Source: Rhizobium freirei PRF 81 (lineage in GTDB: Bacteria; Pseudomonadota; Alphaproteobacteria; Rhizobiales; Rhizobiaceae). From it: a stretch of 64,000 bases of DNA. The notes under the pieces are model-generated. The model was not told where the DNA came from, ran no database searches, and was given only the letters and a program-made list of their open reading frames with translations. The stretch lies in assembly GCF_000359745.1 (NCBI RefSeq), contig NZ_AQHN01000062.1, positions 62,001 through 126,000 on the forward strand, written 5' to 3'. The translations under genes were made by a program, and so were the position numbers. Below, one piece after another: positions 26,379 to 35,602 of the stretch. Within the stretch, counting starts at the first letter, position 1. Every line of letters starts with the position of its first letter.

Positions 26379-26819
26379 ATGCTTGTCGGCGAAATCATGA
26401 AGAACAAGGGCGTCGGTGTCATCGCAGTCGCTCCCGATCAAACGATGGTGGAAGTCTTGAAGTTGTTTCGCGATAACAATATCGGCTTCGTCGTCGTCAG
26501 CCGACCGAGTGGCAAATATGTGGGTACGCTGTCGGAACGGGATTGCTGCAATGCAGTGGCGGAATACGGGGCCGAGGCGACGATGATGCGAGCCGCGGAT
26601 ATCATGAACCGCAACGTGGCGACCTGTTCGGCCCGGGATTTGCTCCCCGTAGCGATGGGGATCATGACCCAGCGGCGTACGCGGCATGTGCTGGTCATGG
26701 ATGGGAACGACGTCATCGGCGTGGTCAGCATCGGCGATGTGGTAAAACACAGGCTCGACGAAGCGCAGCGCACGGAGCAGGATCTGCAGGATTACATCTG
26801 CGGGACCAGGTATCACTAG
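26379..26819 (+). CDS. CBS-domain pair protein
   Basis: 146 aa, made almost entirely of two CBS repeats (about 8-65 with GFVVVSRPSGKYVGTLSERDC and 76-130 with RTRHVLVMDGNDVIGVVSIGDVV). Stand-alone CBS pairs bind adenine nucleotides (AMP, ATP, NAD-type ligands) and often regulate a partner. Start has GGAG upstream at proper distance. Placed 45 bp after nuoI on the same strand, probably in that transcript, which hints at sensing the adenylate or NADH state next to complex I. Partner and ligand unproven. Confidence 0.88.
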   Translation: MLVGEIMKNKGVGVIAVAPDQTMVEVLKLFRDNNIGFVVVSRPSGKYVGTLSERDCCNAVAEYGAEATMMRAADIMNRNVATCSARDLLPVAMGIMTQRRTRHVLVMDGNDVIGVVSIGDVVKHRLDEAQRTEQDLQDYICGTRYH

Positions 26820-26921
26820 AGCATTTCCAGGGAAAGTGCGCAGCGGTTTTCCGTCCGGAATGCGTAAGAAAACAAGAGGATAGATCGTTTCCGCTATTCA
26901 AAGGAAGGCGGAAACGATCTA
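26820..26921. repeat. Rhizobiales-type intergenic palindromic repeat with strong stem-loop
   Basis: The stretch GCGGTTTTCCGTCCGGAATG and its flanks resemble a dispersed intergenic repeat that is very frequent in Rhizobium genomes (recalled, not searched). It is followed by a perfect 14-bp inverted repeat TAGATCGTTTCCGC (26881-26894) / GCGGAAACGATCTA (26908-26921) with a 13-base loop. It lies between the convergent CBS and nuoG genes and may end transcription from both sides. The same CGTTTCCGCTTTTAGCTGAA-type sequence recurs near 45230. Confidence 0.65.
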
Positions 26922-26936
26922 GTCCAATAGGATGGG

Positions 26937-29543
26937 TCAGGGCAAGCGACCGGCCATGCCTTCGCCGTGATCATCAGGGCTTGGCGCAGAGCCGGTGAGG
27001 CGGGCGGCGGCCGTGGCTTGATGAACCTCTACCGGACACGGGTATTCGCCCCGCCGCATCAGTCTGTTGAGACGCAGGGCTCTGTAGTTTTCAGGAACAA
27101 AAACAAGGCCCCCGGGAAAACGTTTGTTGACTTTAAGCTTCGCAGTCAATTCGCCCTGAGCGGATCGCACGACCACCTGATCGCGATCCGCAAGGCCAAG
27201 TTTCGCGGCATCCTCTGCGCTCATCTCGACATAGGGGTCATCCGCGACCGTGTTCAGAATCTCCGAGCGTTCGGAAAGATATCCGTTGTGGAACAGGCAG
27301 TTGCCGGTGACCAATACGAGCCGGTCAACTGCTTTCGGGGCAGGCGGTGGCGCGAAGAGCTCGCCGCCCGGCGGTGTCGGGGCCGCTTTGGTGAATGCGC
27401 CGTCGACGGCAAGCGCTTCCGGCGTCAACGCATGGTAGGCGGGAACCAGCCGGGCAATCTCGTCGAAAATTTCGCCTTGCGTGGACGGCCGCAGCGCCTG
27501 GTTGCGGAGCGCCGCGACGAAGTCGAAGATCGCCAAATTGCCTTTCGCCTCGAACGCAGGTTCGCGGAATTTGCGAACCCTCTGGGTCCGGCCTTCGTTG
27601 TTGGTGAAGGTGCCGGATTCCTCGCCGTAGCCTGCCGCCGGCAGGACGACCTCTGCCATGCCCGCCGTATCCGTGAGGAAGGCGTCCTGAACAATCAGGA
27701 GATCGGTGGCGTCAAGTGCCCGCGTCACGAAATCCCTGTCGGGATAGGCGATCAGGGGGTCGGCTCCGGCGATGTAGAGTGCGCCCATCCGCCCACTGAC
27801 GCAGAGCTCCAGCATGGCGTCGAGACCCGCGCCGGGTTCCGAAGGGATTTCGGCGCCCCAATTCCGTGCAAGAGCCGTGCGCACCGCGTCATCATGGATC
27901 GCCCGCAACCCAGGCAGAGCCGCCGGCAGAACCCCCATGTCCCACGCGCCCATCTGGTTGGCGCGGTCGAAGAGGAACTGCATTGCAGGGTCCTTGCCGA
28001 GCAGGCGGAGAACCAGCAGCAGGTTGTTGAGCTGCTGCAGCGTGGCGCGCGCTTCCGGTGATCTCAGGAGGTCGACGCTGACAAGCACCGTGACGCTGCG
28101 ACCTTCCCCGAGTGCGGCGGCCAGACGATCCGGCCCATCACTGCCGTTGCTCGCCGCCGGCCTGGCGATTGTCGTGCCGAAGTGCGCTAAAGCGTCGCCC
28201 GGCAAGGTCTGGCCGGCGGCCGCCACAAGCCCGCCCACCACCGCCGCAAGGCAAGCCGCTTCTCCGCCCGGGGGAACGCGAACGACCGTCCGGGCATCTG
28301 CGTCCAGACGGGAGGGCCGTGCCGAGAGCATGAGCAATGCGGTCTGCCGCCGTCGTGCGCCGTCCCGCAATAGGTATTCGGTGACCGGGTTCTCCTCCGT
28401 GACGTTGCCGCCAACGATGAGGACGCAGTCGTTGCCGATCACTTCGTCGAGCGGCGCGCGGTTGTAGAAGCTTGCCACCAACGGACCGAGTATATCAAAG
28501 GGCGTGGACCAGCGTGTCGAGCAGTCGATGTTGTTGGTCCGGAACACGGTCCGCATCAGCTTCTGGAACTGATAAAGCACCTCGTTGGGCAGGCGCGGCG
28601 AGGCCAGCCCGCCGGCAGCCTTGCTTTCGACAGCCGACAGCCGCCGGCACAGATAGTCCCCCGCTTCGTCCCAGGAAACCGGAACCAGGGCGCCGTCGCG
28701 ACGGATCATCGGCCGCCTGATCCGGTCCCGGCTCGAGATGAAATCGAGGCCAAAGCGCCCCCGTACGCAAAGCGTTTCGCGGTTGACCCCTTCGTCCCAT
28801 TTCGAGCGTACCCGCATGAACTCACCCTTGCGCGTGCCCACCGTCAGCTGGCAACCGGTGCCACAATGCGGGCAGACCGTGTCGGTCTCGACCAGGTCCC
28901 AGGGCCGCGCCTTGTAGCGATAGGGGAAGCTCATCAGCGCACCGACCGGGCAGACCTCAACGCAATTGCCGCATTGGTCGCAACTCGCGAGACTGCCTTC
29001 GAAGCCGGTGACGGCGGTATCCATGCCCTTTTCGACAGTACCCAGGGCGACCGCGCCGACGACCTCCTCGCACATCCGGACGCAGCGCTGGCACTGGATG
29101 CAGCGGTTGACGTTCATGATGATGACCGGGCTGAGGCGGATATCCTCGGAGTGGAACACACGTTTGTCATCGCGAAACCGGCTTTTGCGGGGCCCGTAGG
29201 CCATCACCATGTCCTGAAGCTCGCATTCGCCGCCTTTGTCGCAGATCGGGCAATCGAGCGGATGGTTGGCGAGCAGCATGTCGAGCATGGAAGAGCGCGT
29301 TTCCTCGATCAGCGGCGTGTTGGTCCGCACCACCATACCGTCGATGACCGCAGTGGCGCAGGACGGCTGCAGCCGCCGCTGCCCTTCGATCTCCACCAGA
29401 CACATACGGCAGGATGCCAGCGCCGGCAGGCGCTTCAGATAGCAGAAGGTGGGGATATCAATGCCCAAACGCTGAGCGGCCTGCAGTACTGTCGAGCCAG
29501 CCTCAACTTCCAACGTCTGTCCATCGATCGTAATGCTAACCAT
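26937..29543 (-). CDS. nuoG: NADH-quinone oxidoreductase subunit G
   Basis: 868 aa from the ATG at 29543 (MVSITIDGQ; GAGGA upstream). The [2Fe-2S] ligands are Cys34/45/48/62, the His-containing cluster His94/Cys98/101/107, then CIQCQRC (148-154) with CDQCGNCVEVCP (188-199), and an extra CPHCGTGC (224-231) matching the N7 site found in some complex I enzymes. A molybdopterin-oxidoreductase-like domain and a C-terminal dinucleotide-binding-like domain follow. It carries electrons from NuoF/E to NuoI. Last gene of the leftward nuo operon, 31 bp after nuoF. Confidence 0.95.
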   Translation of the reverse strand: MVSITIDGQTLEVEAGSTVLQAAQRLGIDIPTFCYLKRLPALASCRMCLVEIEGQRRLQPSCATAVIDGMVVRTNTPLIEETRSSMLDMLLANHPLDCPICDKGGECELQDMVMAYGPRKSRFRDDKRVFHSEDIRLSPVIIMNVNRCIQCQRCVRMCEEVVGAVALGTVEKGMDTAVTGFEGSLASCDQCGNCVEVCPVGALMSFPYRYKARPWDLVETDTVCPHCGTGCQLTVGTRKGEFMRVRSKWDEGVNRETLCVRGRFGLDFISSRDRIRRPMIRRDGALVPVSWDEAGDYLCRRLSAVESKAAGGLASPRLPNEVLYQFQKLMRTVFRTNNIDCSTRWSTPFDILGPLVASFYNRAPLDEVIGNDCVLIVGGNVTEENPVTEYLLRDGARRRQTALLMLSARPSRLDADARTVVRVPPGGEAACLAAVVGGLVAAAGQTLPGDALAHFGTTIARPAASNGSDGPDRLAAALGEGRSVTVLVSVDLLRSPEARATLQQLNNLLLVLRLLGKDPAMQFLFDRANQMGAWDMGVLPAALPGLRAIHDDAVRTALARNWGAEIPSEPGAGLDAMLELCVSGRMGALYIAGADPLIAYPDRDFVTRALDATDLLIVQDAFLTDTAGMAEVVLPAAGYGEESGTFTNNEGRTQRVRKFREPAFEAKGNLAIFDFVAALRNQALRPSTQGEIFDEIARLVPAYHALTPEALAVDGAFTKAAPTPPGGELFAPPPAPKAVDRLVLVTGNCLFHNGYLSERSEILNTVADDPYVEMSAEDAAKLGLADRDQVVVRSAQGELTAKLKVNKRFPGGLVFVPENYRALRLNRLMRRGEYPCPVEVHQATAAARLTGSAPSPDDHGEGMAGRLP

Positions 29544-29574
29544 ACGTCCTCGCAGTCTTCTCCCGCACACCCCC

Positions 29575-30840
29575 TTAGTGAAACGGGCACCTCCGCTCCT
29601 CGATATGAGCGACGAACTCCTCGCGGAAATGCGCCAGCGCGGCCCGCAATCCCATCGCGGCACCGTCCCCCAAGGCACAAAACGTATTGCCGAAAATGCC
29701 TCTGCAGAGCATCTCCAACTGCTCCAGATCGCCGGGCGCGCCGTCGCCGGCCTCAATCCGGCGCAGGACCTTCACGACCCAGTTCAATCCTTCCCGGCAT
29801 GGCGTGCACTTGCCACAGGATTCATGGTGGAAGAACTCGATGATCCGGGTGGCGACCTTGACCATGCAGGTTGAGTCGTCGATCACGACCACGCCAGCCG
29901 AACCGAGCATCGAGCCGGCGGCAGCCAGCGAGTCGAAATCCATTCCCACCCCCAGCCCATGTTCCGGAATTACCGGCGCTGAGACGCCGCCCGGGATCAC
30001 CGCCTTGATCCTGCGTCCCGGCAGCGCGCCCCCTGCGTGGGTCTCGACCAGTTCGCGCAGCGGTATTCCCATCGGCAACTCGTAGAGGCCGGGTTTGCGG
30101 ACCTGCCCGCTGACGCAGTAGAGCTTCGGGCCGGGGCTCTTATCCGGGCCGATGCCGCGAAACCAATCCGGCCCCCGCATGACGATATGCGGCACGCAAG
30201 CGAGCGTCTCGACATTGTTGATCACGGTAGGGCTGGCGTAGAGCCCGGCCACCGCCGGAAAGGGTGGCTTCAACCGCGGCTGCGCCCGCTTGCCTTCGAG
30301 CGATTCGAGCATCGCAGTCTCCTCGCCGCAGATATAGGCGCCAGCGCCGCAGTGGATATGGATGGTGAAATTGAAATCCGAGCCCAGAATGCTCGTTCCC
30401 AGATAACCCTTTTCGTGAGCCTCTGCGATCGCCTGCTCCAGATGACGGATCGCTGTCACATATTCTCCGCGGATGTAGACATAGGCGGTCTCGGCCCCGA
30501 TCGCGTAGGCACTGATCGCCAGCCCGTCGATGAGCTGGTGCGGATCGCGCTCCATGATGATCCGGTCCTTGAAGGTGCCCGGCTCGCCCTCATCGGCGTT
30601 GCAGCACAGATATTTCGGCTTGTCGCCGCGCTTCGGCACGAAGCTCCATTTCATGCCCGTAGGGAATCCGGCACCGCCGCGACCGCGCAGGTTGGATCGT
30701 TTGACAAGGTCGACGACCTCGTCGGGCGCGTACTCGCGCAGCACCTTCGCCAGCGCCTGGTAGCCGCCGCCGGTCTCATAGCTTGACAGCAAATGACTGT
30801 CCGACATGCCGACATTTTTGAGAAGAACTGGCTCGAACAT
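29575..30840 (-). CDS. nuoF: NADH-quinone oxidoreductase subunit F (NADH/FMN site)
   Basis: 421 aa from the ATG at 30840 (MFEPVLL; GGGAGAG upstream). FMN/NADH site RGRGGAGFPTGMKWSF (52-67), NADEGEPGTFKDR (81-93), CGEETAMLES (171-180), and cluster N3 ligands Cys342/345/348/388. The full active site means this complex accepts NADH, unlike NuoF-less versions. Four bases separate it from nuoE. Confidence 0.95.
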   Translation of the reverse strand: MFEPVLLKNVGMSDSHLLSSYETGGGYQALAKVLREYAPDEVVDLVKRSNLRGRGGAGFPTGMKWSFVPKRGDKPKYLCCNADEGEPGTFKDRIIMERDPHQLIDGLAISAYAIGAETAYVYIRGEYVTAIRHLEQAIAEAHEKGYLGTSILGSDFNFTIHIHCGAGAYICGEETAMLESLEGKRAQPRLKPPFPAVAGLYASPTVINNVETLACVPHIVMRGPDWFRGIGPDKSPGPKLYCVSGQVRKPGLYELPMGIPLRELVETHAGGALPGRRIKAVIPGGVSAPVIPEHGLGVGMDFDSLAAAGSMLGSAGVVVIDDSTCMVKVATRIIEFFHHESCGKCTPCREGLNWVVKVLRRIEAGDGAPGDLEQLEMLCRGIFGNTFCALGDGAAMGLRAALAHFREEFVAHIEERRCPFH

Positions 30841-30844
30841 CGCG

Positions 30845-31357
30845 TTACTCTCCCGGCGGTCGCGTAGCGTCGTGATCAACGCTCGCTACTCGTCCCGCCT
30901 TCGCTCGCAGGCCGTCCAAGAGTGCGTTTATCCGCGCGACATCGAGGTCGCCATAGTAATCGTCGCCGACTTGCATCACCGGAGCCATCTCGCAGGCGCC
31001 GAGGCACTCGACAGTCGAAAGCGTGAACAGCCCATCCGGCGTCGTGCCGCCCTTCTTGATCCCGAGGACGTCTTCCATATGCCGCAGCAAATCCTCGGAT
31101 CGGCGCAGCATGCAGGAGACGTTGTCGCAAAGCTGCAGGTGGAACATCCCTACCGGCTCGGTATGAAAATGGGTGTAGAAGGTCGCCAGTTCGTAGACCC
31201 AGATCCGCGCCACTCCAAGAATGTCGGCAACCTCTTCCAGCACCGGGCCGGGCAGATGACCATGTTCCCTCTGCGCGATCAGAAGCGCGGGCATGATCGC
31301 CGAGCGCCGGTCGGGATAGCGCACTGCCGCCTCTTCGATCTTTTCGCGCATGGTCAT
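30845..31357 (-). CDS. nuoE: NADH-quinone oxidoreductase subunit E ([2Fe-2S])
   Basis: 170 aa from the ATG at 31357 (MTMREK). The thioredoxin-like [2Fe-2S] domain has Cys77/82/118/122 (CDNVSC and CLGAC). It partners NuoF at the NADH-oxidising tip. The longer open frame extends into nuoD and is not real. Seventeen bases after nuoD. Confidence 0.94.
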   Translation of the reverse strand: MTMREKIEEAAVRYPDRRSAIMPALLIAQREHGHLPGPVLEEVADILGVARIWVYELATFYTHFHTEPVGMFHLQLCDNVSCMLRRSEDLLRHMEDVLGIKKGGTTPDGLFTLSTVECLGACEMAPVMQVGDDYYGDLDVARINALLDGLRAKAGRVASVDHDATRPPGE

Positions 31358-31374
31358 CGCGTTCAAATCCCCTG

Positions 31375-32589
31375 CTACTTGTCCACCTCCGCCATCACCG
31401 GGTCGAGGCTGCCGAGCACGGCGATCATGTCCGCCAGGTAGCGGGCTTTGGTGACCCCGAAGAGCGCCTGAAGGTTGACGAACGACGGTGCCCGCACCTT
31501 CATGCGGAACGGCTTTGGCGACCCGTCGCTGATGATGTAGAAGCCAAGTTCGCCTTTTGGCGCCTCGATCGCCGAATAGACCTCGCCCTTCGGCACTTTG
31601 AAGCCGTAAGCCGACAAGTCGAAATGCTGGATCAGCGCCTCCATCGAGCAGTGCACCCGATCCTTGTCCAAGGGGAAGGCGATTGTCGGCATGTCGATCT
31701 GGAACGGCCCCTCGGGCATCTGGTCGATGCATTGTTCGATAATCCGGATGCTTTCGCGCATCTCGTCGACCCGGCACTGCCAGCGTGCGTAGCAATCGCC
31801 CTCTGTGCGGGTGATGACGTTGAAATCGAGCCGATCATAAATTTCATAGGGTTCGTCGCGACGGATGTCCCAGTCGACGCCGCAAGCACGCAAGTTCGGA
31901 CCGCTCAGGCCGAGATCGATAGCGTCCTCGGCGGAGATCAGGCCGACTCCCTTTGTGCGCTTGAGAAATACGCGATTATCGTCGAGCAATCGCTCATAGT
32001 CGCGAATCCGGTTCGGGAGGATGTCGCAGAACTCCCTGATCTTGGGAAGGAAACCATCAGGCAGGTCTTCGCGCACCCCGCCAACCCTGCAGAATGAGGT
32101 GTGCATGCGCGCACCGCTGATCATCTCCAACAGATCCATGATCATTTCGCGCTCGCGCATGACATAGAGCAACGCGGTCATGGCGCCAAGGTCCATCGGC
32201 AGCGCGCCGGTGATCAGGAGATGACCGGAGATCCGTGCCAGCTCGGCCATCATCACACGAATATATTGCGCCCGCAGCGGTGCTTCTATGCCGAGGAGCT
32301 TCTCCACCGCCAGCGCGAAGGCCAGGTTGTTCGAAGGCGGGCAGAGATAGTCGAGCCGGTCGGTCAGCGGGAAAATCTGCGTATAGGTGAAGCTCTCCGC
32401 CAGTTTTTCGGTGCCGCGGTGGAGGTAGCCGATATGCGGGTCGACGCGCTTGACGTACTCGCCATCCAGTTCGAGGACGAGCCGAAGAACCCCGTGCGTA
32501 CTGGGGTGCTGCGGGCCGAGGTTGAGAAGCACTTCCCTGGTGTTGAGCGCTTCGCCTTCTGGCCTGCTGAGCTCGGTGACTTCGGTCAT
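31375..32589 (-). CDS. nuoD: NADH-quinone oxidoreductase subunit D
   Basis: 404 aa from the ATG at 32589. Motifs LNLGPQHPSTHGVLRLVLELDGE, HIGYLHRGTEKL and the ending LGSLDPVMAEVDK are those of NuoD/49-kDa proteins, which with NuoB and NuoH form the quinone pocket; the His and Tyr that bind the quinone head are in PQHPSTHG and the DRLDYL region. Stand-alone (not fused to NuoC). 29 bp after nuoC. Confidence 0.95.
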   Translation of the reverse strand: MTEVTELSRPEGEALNTREVLLNLGPQHPSTHGVLRLVLELDGEYVKRVDPHIGYLHRGTEKLAESFTYTQIFPLTDRLDYLCPPSNNLAFALAVEKLLGIEAPLRAQYIRVMMAELARISGHLLITGALPMDLGAMTALLYVMREREMIMDLLEMISGARMHTSFCRVGGVREDLPDGFLPKIREFCDILPNRIRDYERLLDDNRVFLKRTKGVGLISAEDAIDLGLSGPNLRACGVDWDIRRDEPYEIYDRLDFNVITRTEGDCYARWQCRVDEMRESIRIIEQCIDQMPEGPFQIDMPTIAFPLDKDRVHCSMEALIQHFDLSAYGFKVPKGEVYSAIEAPKGELGFYIISDGSPKPFRMKVRAPSFVNLQALFGVTKARYLADMIAVLGSLDPVMAEVDK

Positions 32590-32618
32590 CTCAACTTTCC
32601 GGCGTAGAGCGGCCTCCC

Positions 32619-33155
32619 TTACGGAATATCCCTGGTGGCGAGATCGGGTTGGGTTGGCGGCGGACCTTCGGCACCGAAGGGATTCAGCTGATCCTTGTAG
32701 CCACGCAGGGGGAAATCCTTGCGCTGGGGAAAGCCCGCGAAACCCTCCCACATGTAGATGCGGCGCAGATCGGGATGCCCCTCGAACCTGATGCCATACA
32801 TGTCCCAGGCCTCGCGCTCATGCCAGTTGGCGGTGCGCCATACGCCCGTGACCGAGGGAACCTGCGGCGGATCGCCGAGCCGGCATTTGATGCGTACTCG
32901 CCACCTGTTAGGTAGCGAATAGAGATGGTAAACCGCCTCGAACCGCGGCGTTTCGGGGTAATGATCAACCCCGCAGATGTCCGAAAGAAAATTGAACCGC
33001 AGTTCCGGATGTTCTTTCAGAAACCGACAGAATTCGACGATCGCCGCAGGTGGAACAGCAAAGGCATGAATACCGTGCGCGACGCCGAGGTCCTCAATTG
33101 CTCCCCCGAAACGCTCTATGATCAGAGCGCGATTGAGAAGCGGCTCCACACTCAT
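32619..33155 (-). CDS. nuoC: NADH-quinone oxidoreductase subunit C
   Basis: 178 aa. The 30-kDa signature is visible as [20 protein letters not shown], followed by [14 protein letters not shown] structural subunit of the connecting module, without cofactors. ATG overlaps the nuoB stop by 4 bases (ATGA), so translation is coupled. Confidence 0.94.
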   Translation of the reverse strand: MSVEPLLNRALIIERFGGAIEDLGVAHGIHAFAVPPAAIVEFCRFLKEHPELRFNFLSDICGVDHYPETPRFEAVYHLYSLPNRWRVRIKCRLGDPPQVPSVTGVWRTANWHEREAWDMYGIRFEGHPDLRRIYMWEGFAGFPQRKDFPLRGYKDQLNPFGAEGPPPTQPDLATRDIP

Positions 33156-33655
33156 GACGCTACAACCCGATCAAGAGGCGTCCCGGCCAGCGCGCGCGAT
33201 CTCTTGATCTTCTCTTGAAGCAGGAGGAAGCCATGCATCAGCGCCTCGGGCCGCGGCGGGCAGCCGGGCACATGCACGTCTACCGGCACGAAGGTTTCCG
33301 CCCCCTGCACCACGGCATAGGTGTTGTAGACCCCGCCCGAAATAGCACAGGTGCCCATGGCGATCACCCAGCGCGGTTCCGGCATCTGGTCATAAAGCCG
33401 ACGCACGACGGGCGCGAATTTCCGGGTCACGGTGCCGGCGATGATCATCACGTCGGACTGGCGGGGCGATGGTCGGAACACCACGCCAAACCGGTCGAGA
33501 TCATAGCGGGCGCACCCCGCAGAGATCATCTCGATGGCGCAGCAGGCAATTCCGAAGGTCTCGGGCCACAGCGCCGATCTCCGGCTCCAGCCGATAATGC
33601 TATCGGCCGTGGTGAACAGCACGCTATCGCGGATCGCGTTGTTTACGCCTCCCAT
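33152..33655 (-). CDS. nuoB: NADH-quinone oxidoreductase subunit B (cluster N2)
   Basis: 167 aa from the ATG at 33655. Cluster N2 ligands Cys38-Cys39, Cys103 and Cys132 ([26 protein letters not shown]). This cluster hands electrons to quinone. The gene overlaps the end of nuoA by 13 bases and nuoC by 4. Confidence 0.95.
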   Translation of the reverse strand: MGGVNNAIRDSVLFTTADSIIGWSRRSALWPETFGIACCAIEMISAGCARYDLDRFGVVFRPSPRQSDVMIIAGTVTRKFAPVVRRLYDQMPEPRWVIAMGTCAISGGVYNTYAVVQGAETFVPVDVHVPGCPPRPEALMHGFLLLQEKIKRSRALAGTPLDRVVAS

Positions 33656-34008
33656 TCCAGCGCTCCCTTCAGCCATGCGTAGGCGAAGCCCACGAGAAGC
33701 AGCAACATGAAGACGAACATCTCGACATAGCCGACCAGCCCGATTTCTTTCAGGACGACGGCCCAGGGAAAGAGGAACATCGTCTCGACATCGAAGACGA
33801 CCAGCAGGATCGCAAGCATAAAGAACTGCACCCTCAAGCGGCCCCCGGCGGCCTCGCCGGCCGCGTCCATGCCGCATTCATACGGCATGTTCTTGGCGGC
33901 ATAAGGATTGGACGGGCGCAGCAACGAGGAGACGAAAAGCGTCGCCCCCGCCACCAGAACAACTCCGGCGATCATGAAAAGAACCGGCAAGAATTCCATC
34001 GCAGCCAT
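33643..34008 (-). CDS. nuoA: NADH-quinone oxidoreductase subunit A
   Basis: 121 aa if the ATG at 34008 is used; ATGs at 34020 and 33999 are alternatives and no site stands out. Three membrane helices; the loop [11 protein letters not shown] with its cysteine and FVVFDVET-type [16 protein letters not shown] are the family hallmarks. It lies 154 bp after nuoN, the largest gap in the operon; that gap shows no clear promoter. Confidence 0.93.
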   Translation of the reverse strand: MAAMEFLPVLFMIAGVVLVAGATLFVSSLLRPSNPYAAKNMPYECGMDAAGEAAGGRLRVQFFMLAILLVVFDVETMFLFPWAVVLKEIGLVGYVEMFVFMLLLLVGFAYAWLKGALEWEA

Positions 34009-34162
34009 ATCGCACTGCACCGGTCACCCAACTGGGGGCTTTCCTCGGACGGCACCGACCTCGTTTGGGACCGGTAGCGCGGTCGCCCCGGCAAGCGCTT
34101 GGGCAATCCTTTCTTGAAGCGTCAGTTTATTCCGTCGGGCGGATCATTGCAAATCCAATCGA

Positions 34163-35602
34163 TCAGCCGCCAAATACCGAATGTTGGGCAAGCCTCAGAA
34201 ACCACGACGGAAATAGGCCGATACCGATGGTGCCGGCGGCGGTAAAGGCGAGCGTGGCGCGCACCAAGGGCGTCAGCGCCGGGGCAAAGGTCCTCCCTGG
34301 CTCGCGCATATAGATCACCATGACGATGCGGATGTAAAAGTAGGCAGCAACGACGCTCAGCAGCACTGCGATCACCGCCAGCACGACGAAACCTCGCTCG
34401 ACGAGCGCGACCAGCACGTAGAACTTGGCGAAGAACCCGGCAGTCGGCGGAATACCAGCCAGCGAGAACAGATAGAGCAGCATCAGAAGCGCCAGCCCGG
34501 GATGCGACTTGGCCAAACCCGCATAGTCTTCTATGGCCTCGCCCGAAAAATCGGCATTCCGCATCATGATGATTGTGCCGAAAATGCCGAGATTCATGAA
34601 GGAGTAGATCAGCAGGTAGAGCATCACGCTGGCGATGCCGTCCGGGCCACCGGCCACCACGCCGAAAATGGCGAACCCGGCATGGGCTATGCTGGAATAG
34701 GCCAGGAGGCGTTTGAAGTTATCTTGTACCAGCGCCACGAAACTGCCGAGCGCCATCGTCGCCACGGCAATGACTGCAACGACGATCCAAACGTCCGAGG
34801 CTGCGACCAGAGGGTTGAGGAACACCCGCAGGATTACCGCGAACCCCGCCGCCTTGGGACCTACCGACATGAAAGCGGTGATCGTCGTCGGCGCGCCCTC
34901 ATAAACGTCCGGCACCCACATATGGAACGGCACCGCACCGACTTTGAAAACCAGCCCCGCGACGATGAAAACCACCGCCAGCAGCAATCCGGGATCGAGT
35001 GGATCGCCGGTCACCGCCGCAGCCATCCCGTCCAGTTGCGTCGTACCGGTGAGCCCATAGACCAGAGAAACGCCGTAAAGGAAAATCCCCGTCGAAACCG
35101 AGCCGAGGATCACGTATTTCAGCGCTGCCTCGTTCGACCGACGCTGCTGGCGCAGGAAACCGGTCAGCACATAGGTGCAAAGCACCATCAGTTCGAGTCC
35201 CACATAGATCGACAGGAGATCGGTCGCCGACGCCATGATCATCATTCCCGAAAGCGCAAAGAGCAGCAGAACATAGTATTCGCTGCTGCCGATCCCTTCG
35301 ACATCGGCATATTTTCGTGAAAGGAAGAATGTCAGAATGGTAGCTAGGTAGAACACGAACTTGAAGAAGACCGCAAAGCGGTCGGCGATGAACATACCGG
35401 CATAGGCAGGCCGCACCTCGCTTGCCAGCATGAGTGTACCGAGAGCGGCAATCAGCACAACCGCGACGGAGGCCCAGACAAGCAAATATTCCTGCTCCCT
35501 GCGCACAAACTGTCCCAGAATCAGCAGAATGCAGGCCCCAGTGACCACCACGATCTCGGGCACACTCGCTAGGATCGACTGAACAAGCGCGGCGGCGGTC
35601 AT
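34163..35602 (-). CDS. nuoN: NADH-quinone oxidoreductase subunit N (antiporter-like)
   Basis: 479 aa from the ATG at 35602, overlapping the nuoM stop by 4 bases. About 14 helices. The conserved Glu of helix 5 (IYVGLELMVLCTYVL) and the Lys residues of the proton path (KVGAVPFHMWVPDVYEGAP and NFKRLLAYSSIAHAGF) are present. One of four antiporter-like proton channels encoded here. Confidence 0.95.
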   Translation of the reverse strand: MTAAALVQSILASVPEIVVVTGACILLILGQFVRREQEYLLVWASVAVVLIAALGTLMLASEVRPAYAGMFIADRFAVFFKFVFYLATILTFFLSRKYADVEGIGSSEYYVLLLFALSGMMIMASATDLLSIYVGLELMVLCTYVLTGFLRQQRRSNEAALKYVILGSVSTGIFLYGVSLVYGLTGTTQLDGMAAAVTGDPLDPGLLLAVVFIVAGLVFKVGAVPFHMWVPDVYEGAPTTITAFMSVGPKAAGFAVILRVFLNPLVAASDVWIVVAVIAVATMALGSFVALVQDNFKRLLAYSSIAHAGFAIFGVVAGGPDGIASVMLYLLIYSFMNLGIFGTIIMMRNADFSGEAIEDYAGLAKSHPGLALLMLLYLFSLAGIPPTAGFFAKFYVLVALVERGFVVLAVIAVLLSVVAAYFYIRIVMVIYMREPGRTFAPALTPLVRATLAFTAAGTIGIGLFPSWFLRLAQHSVFGG

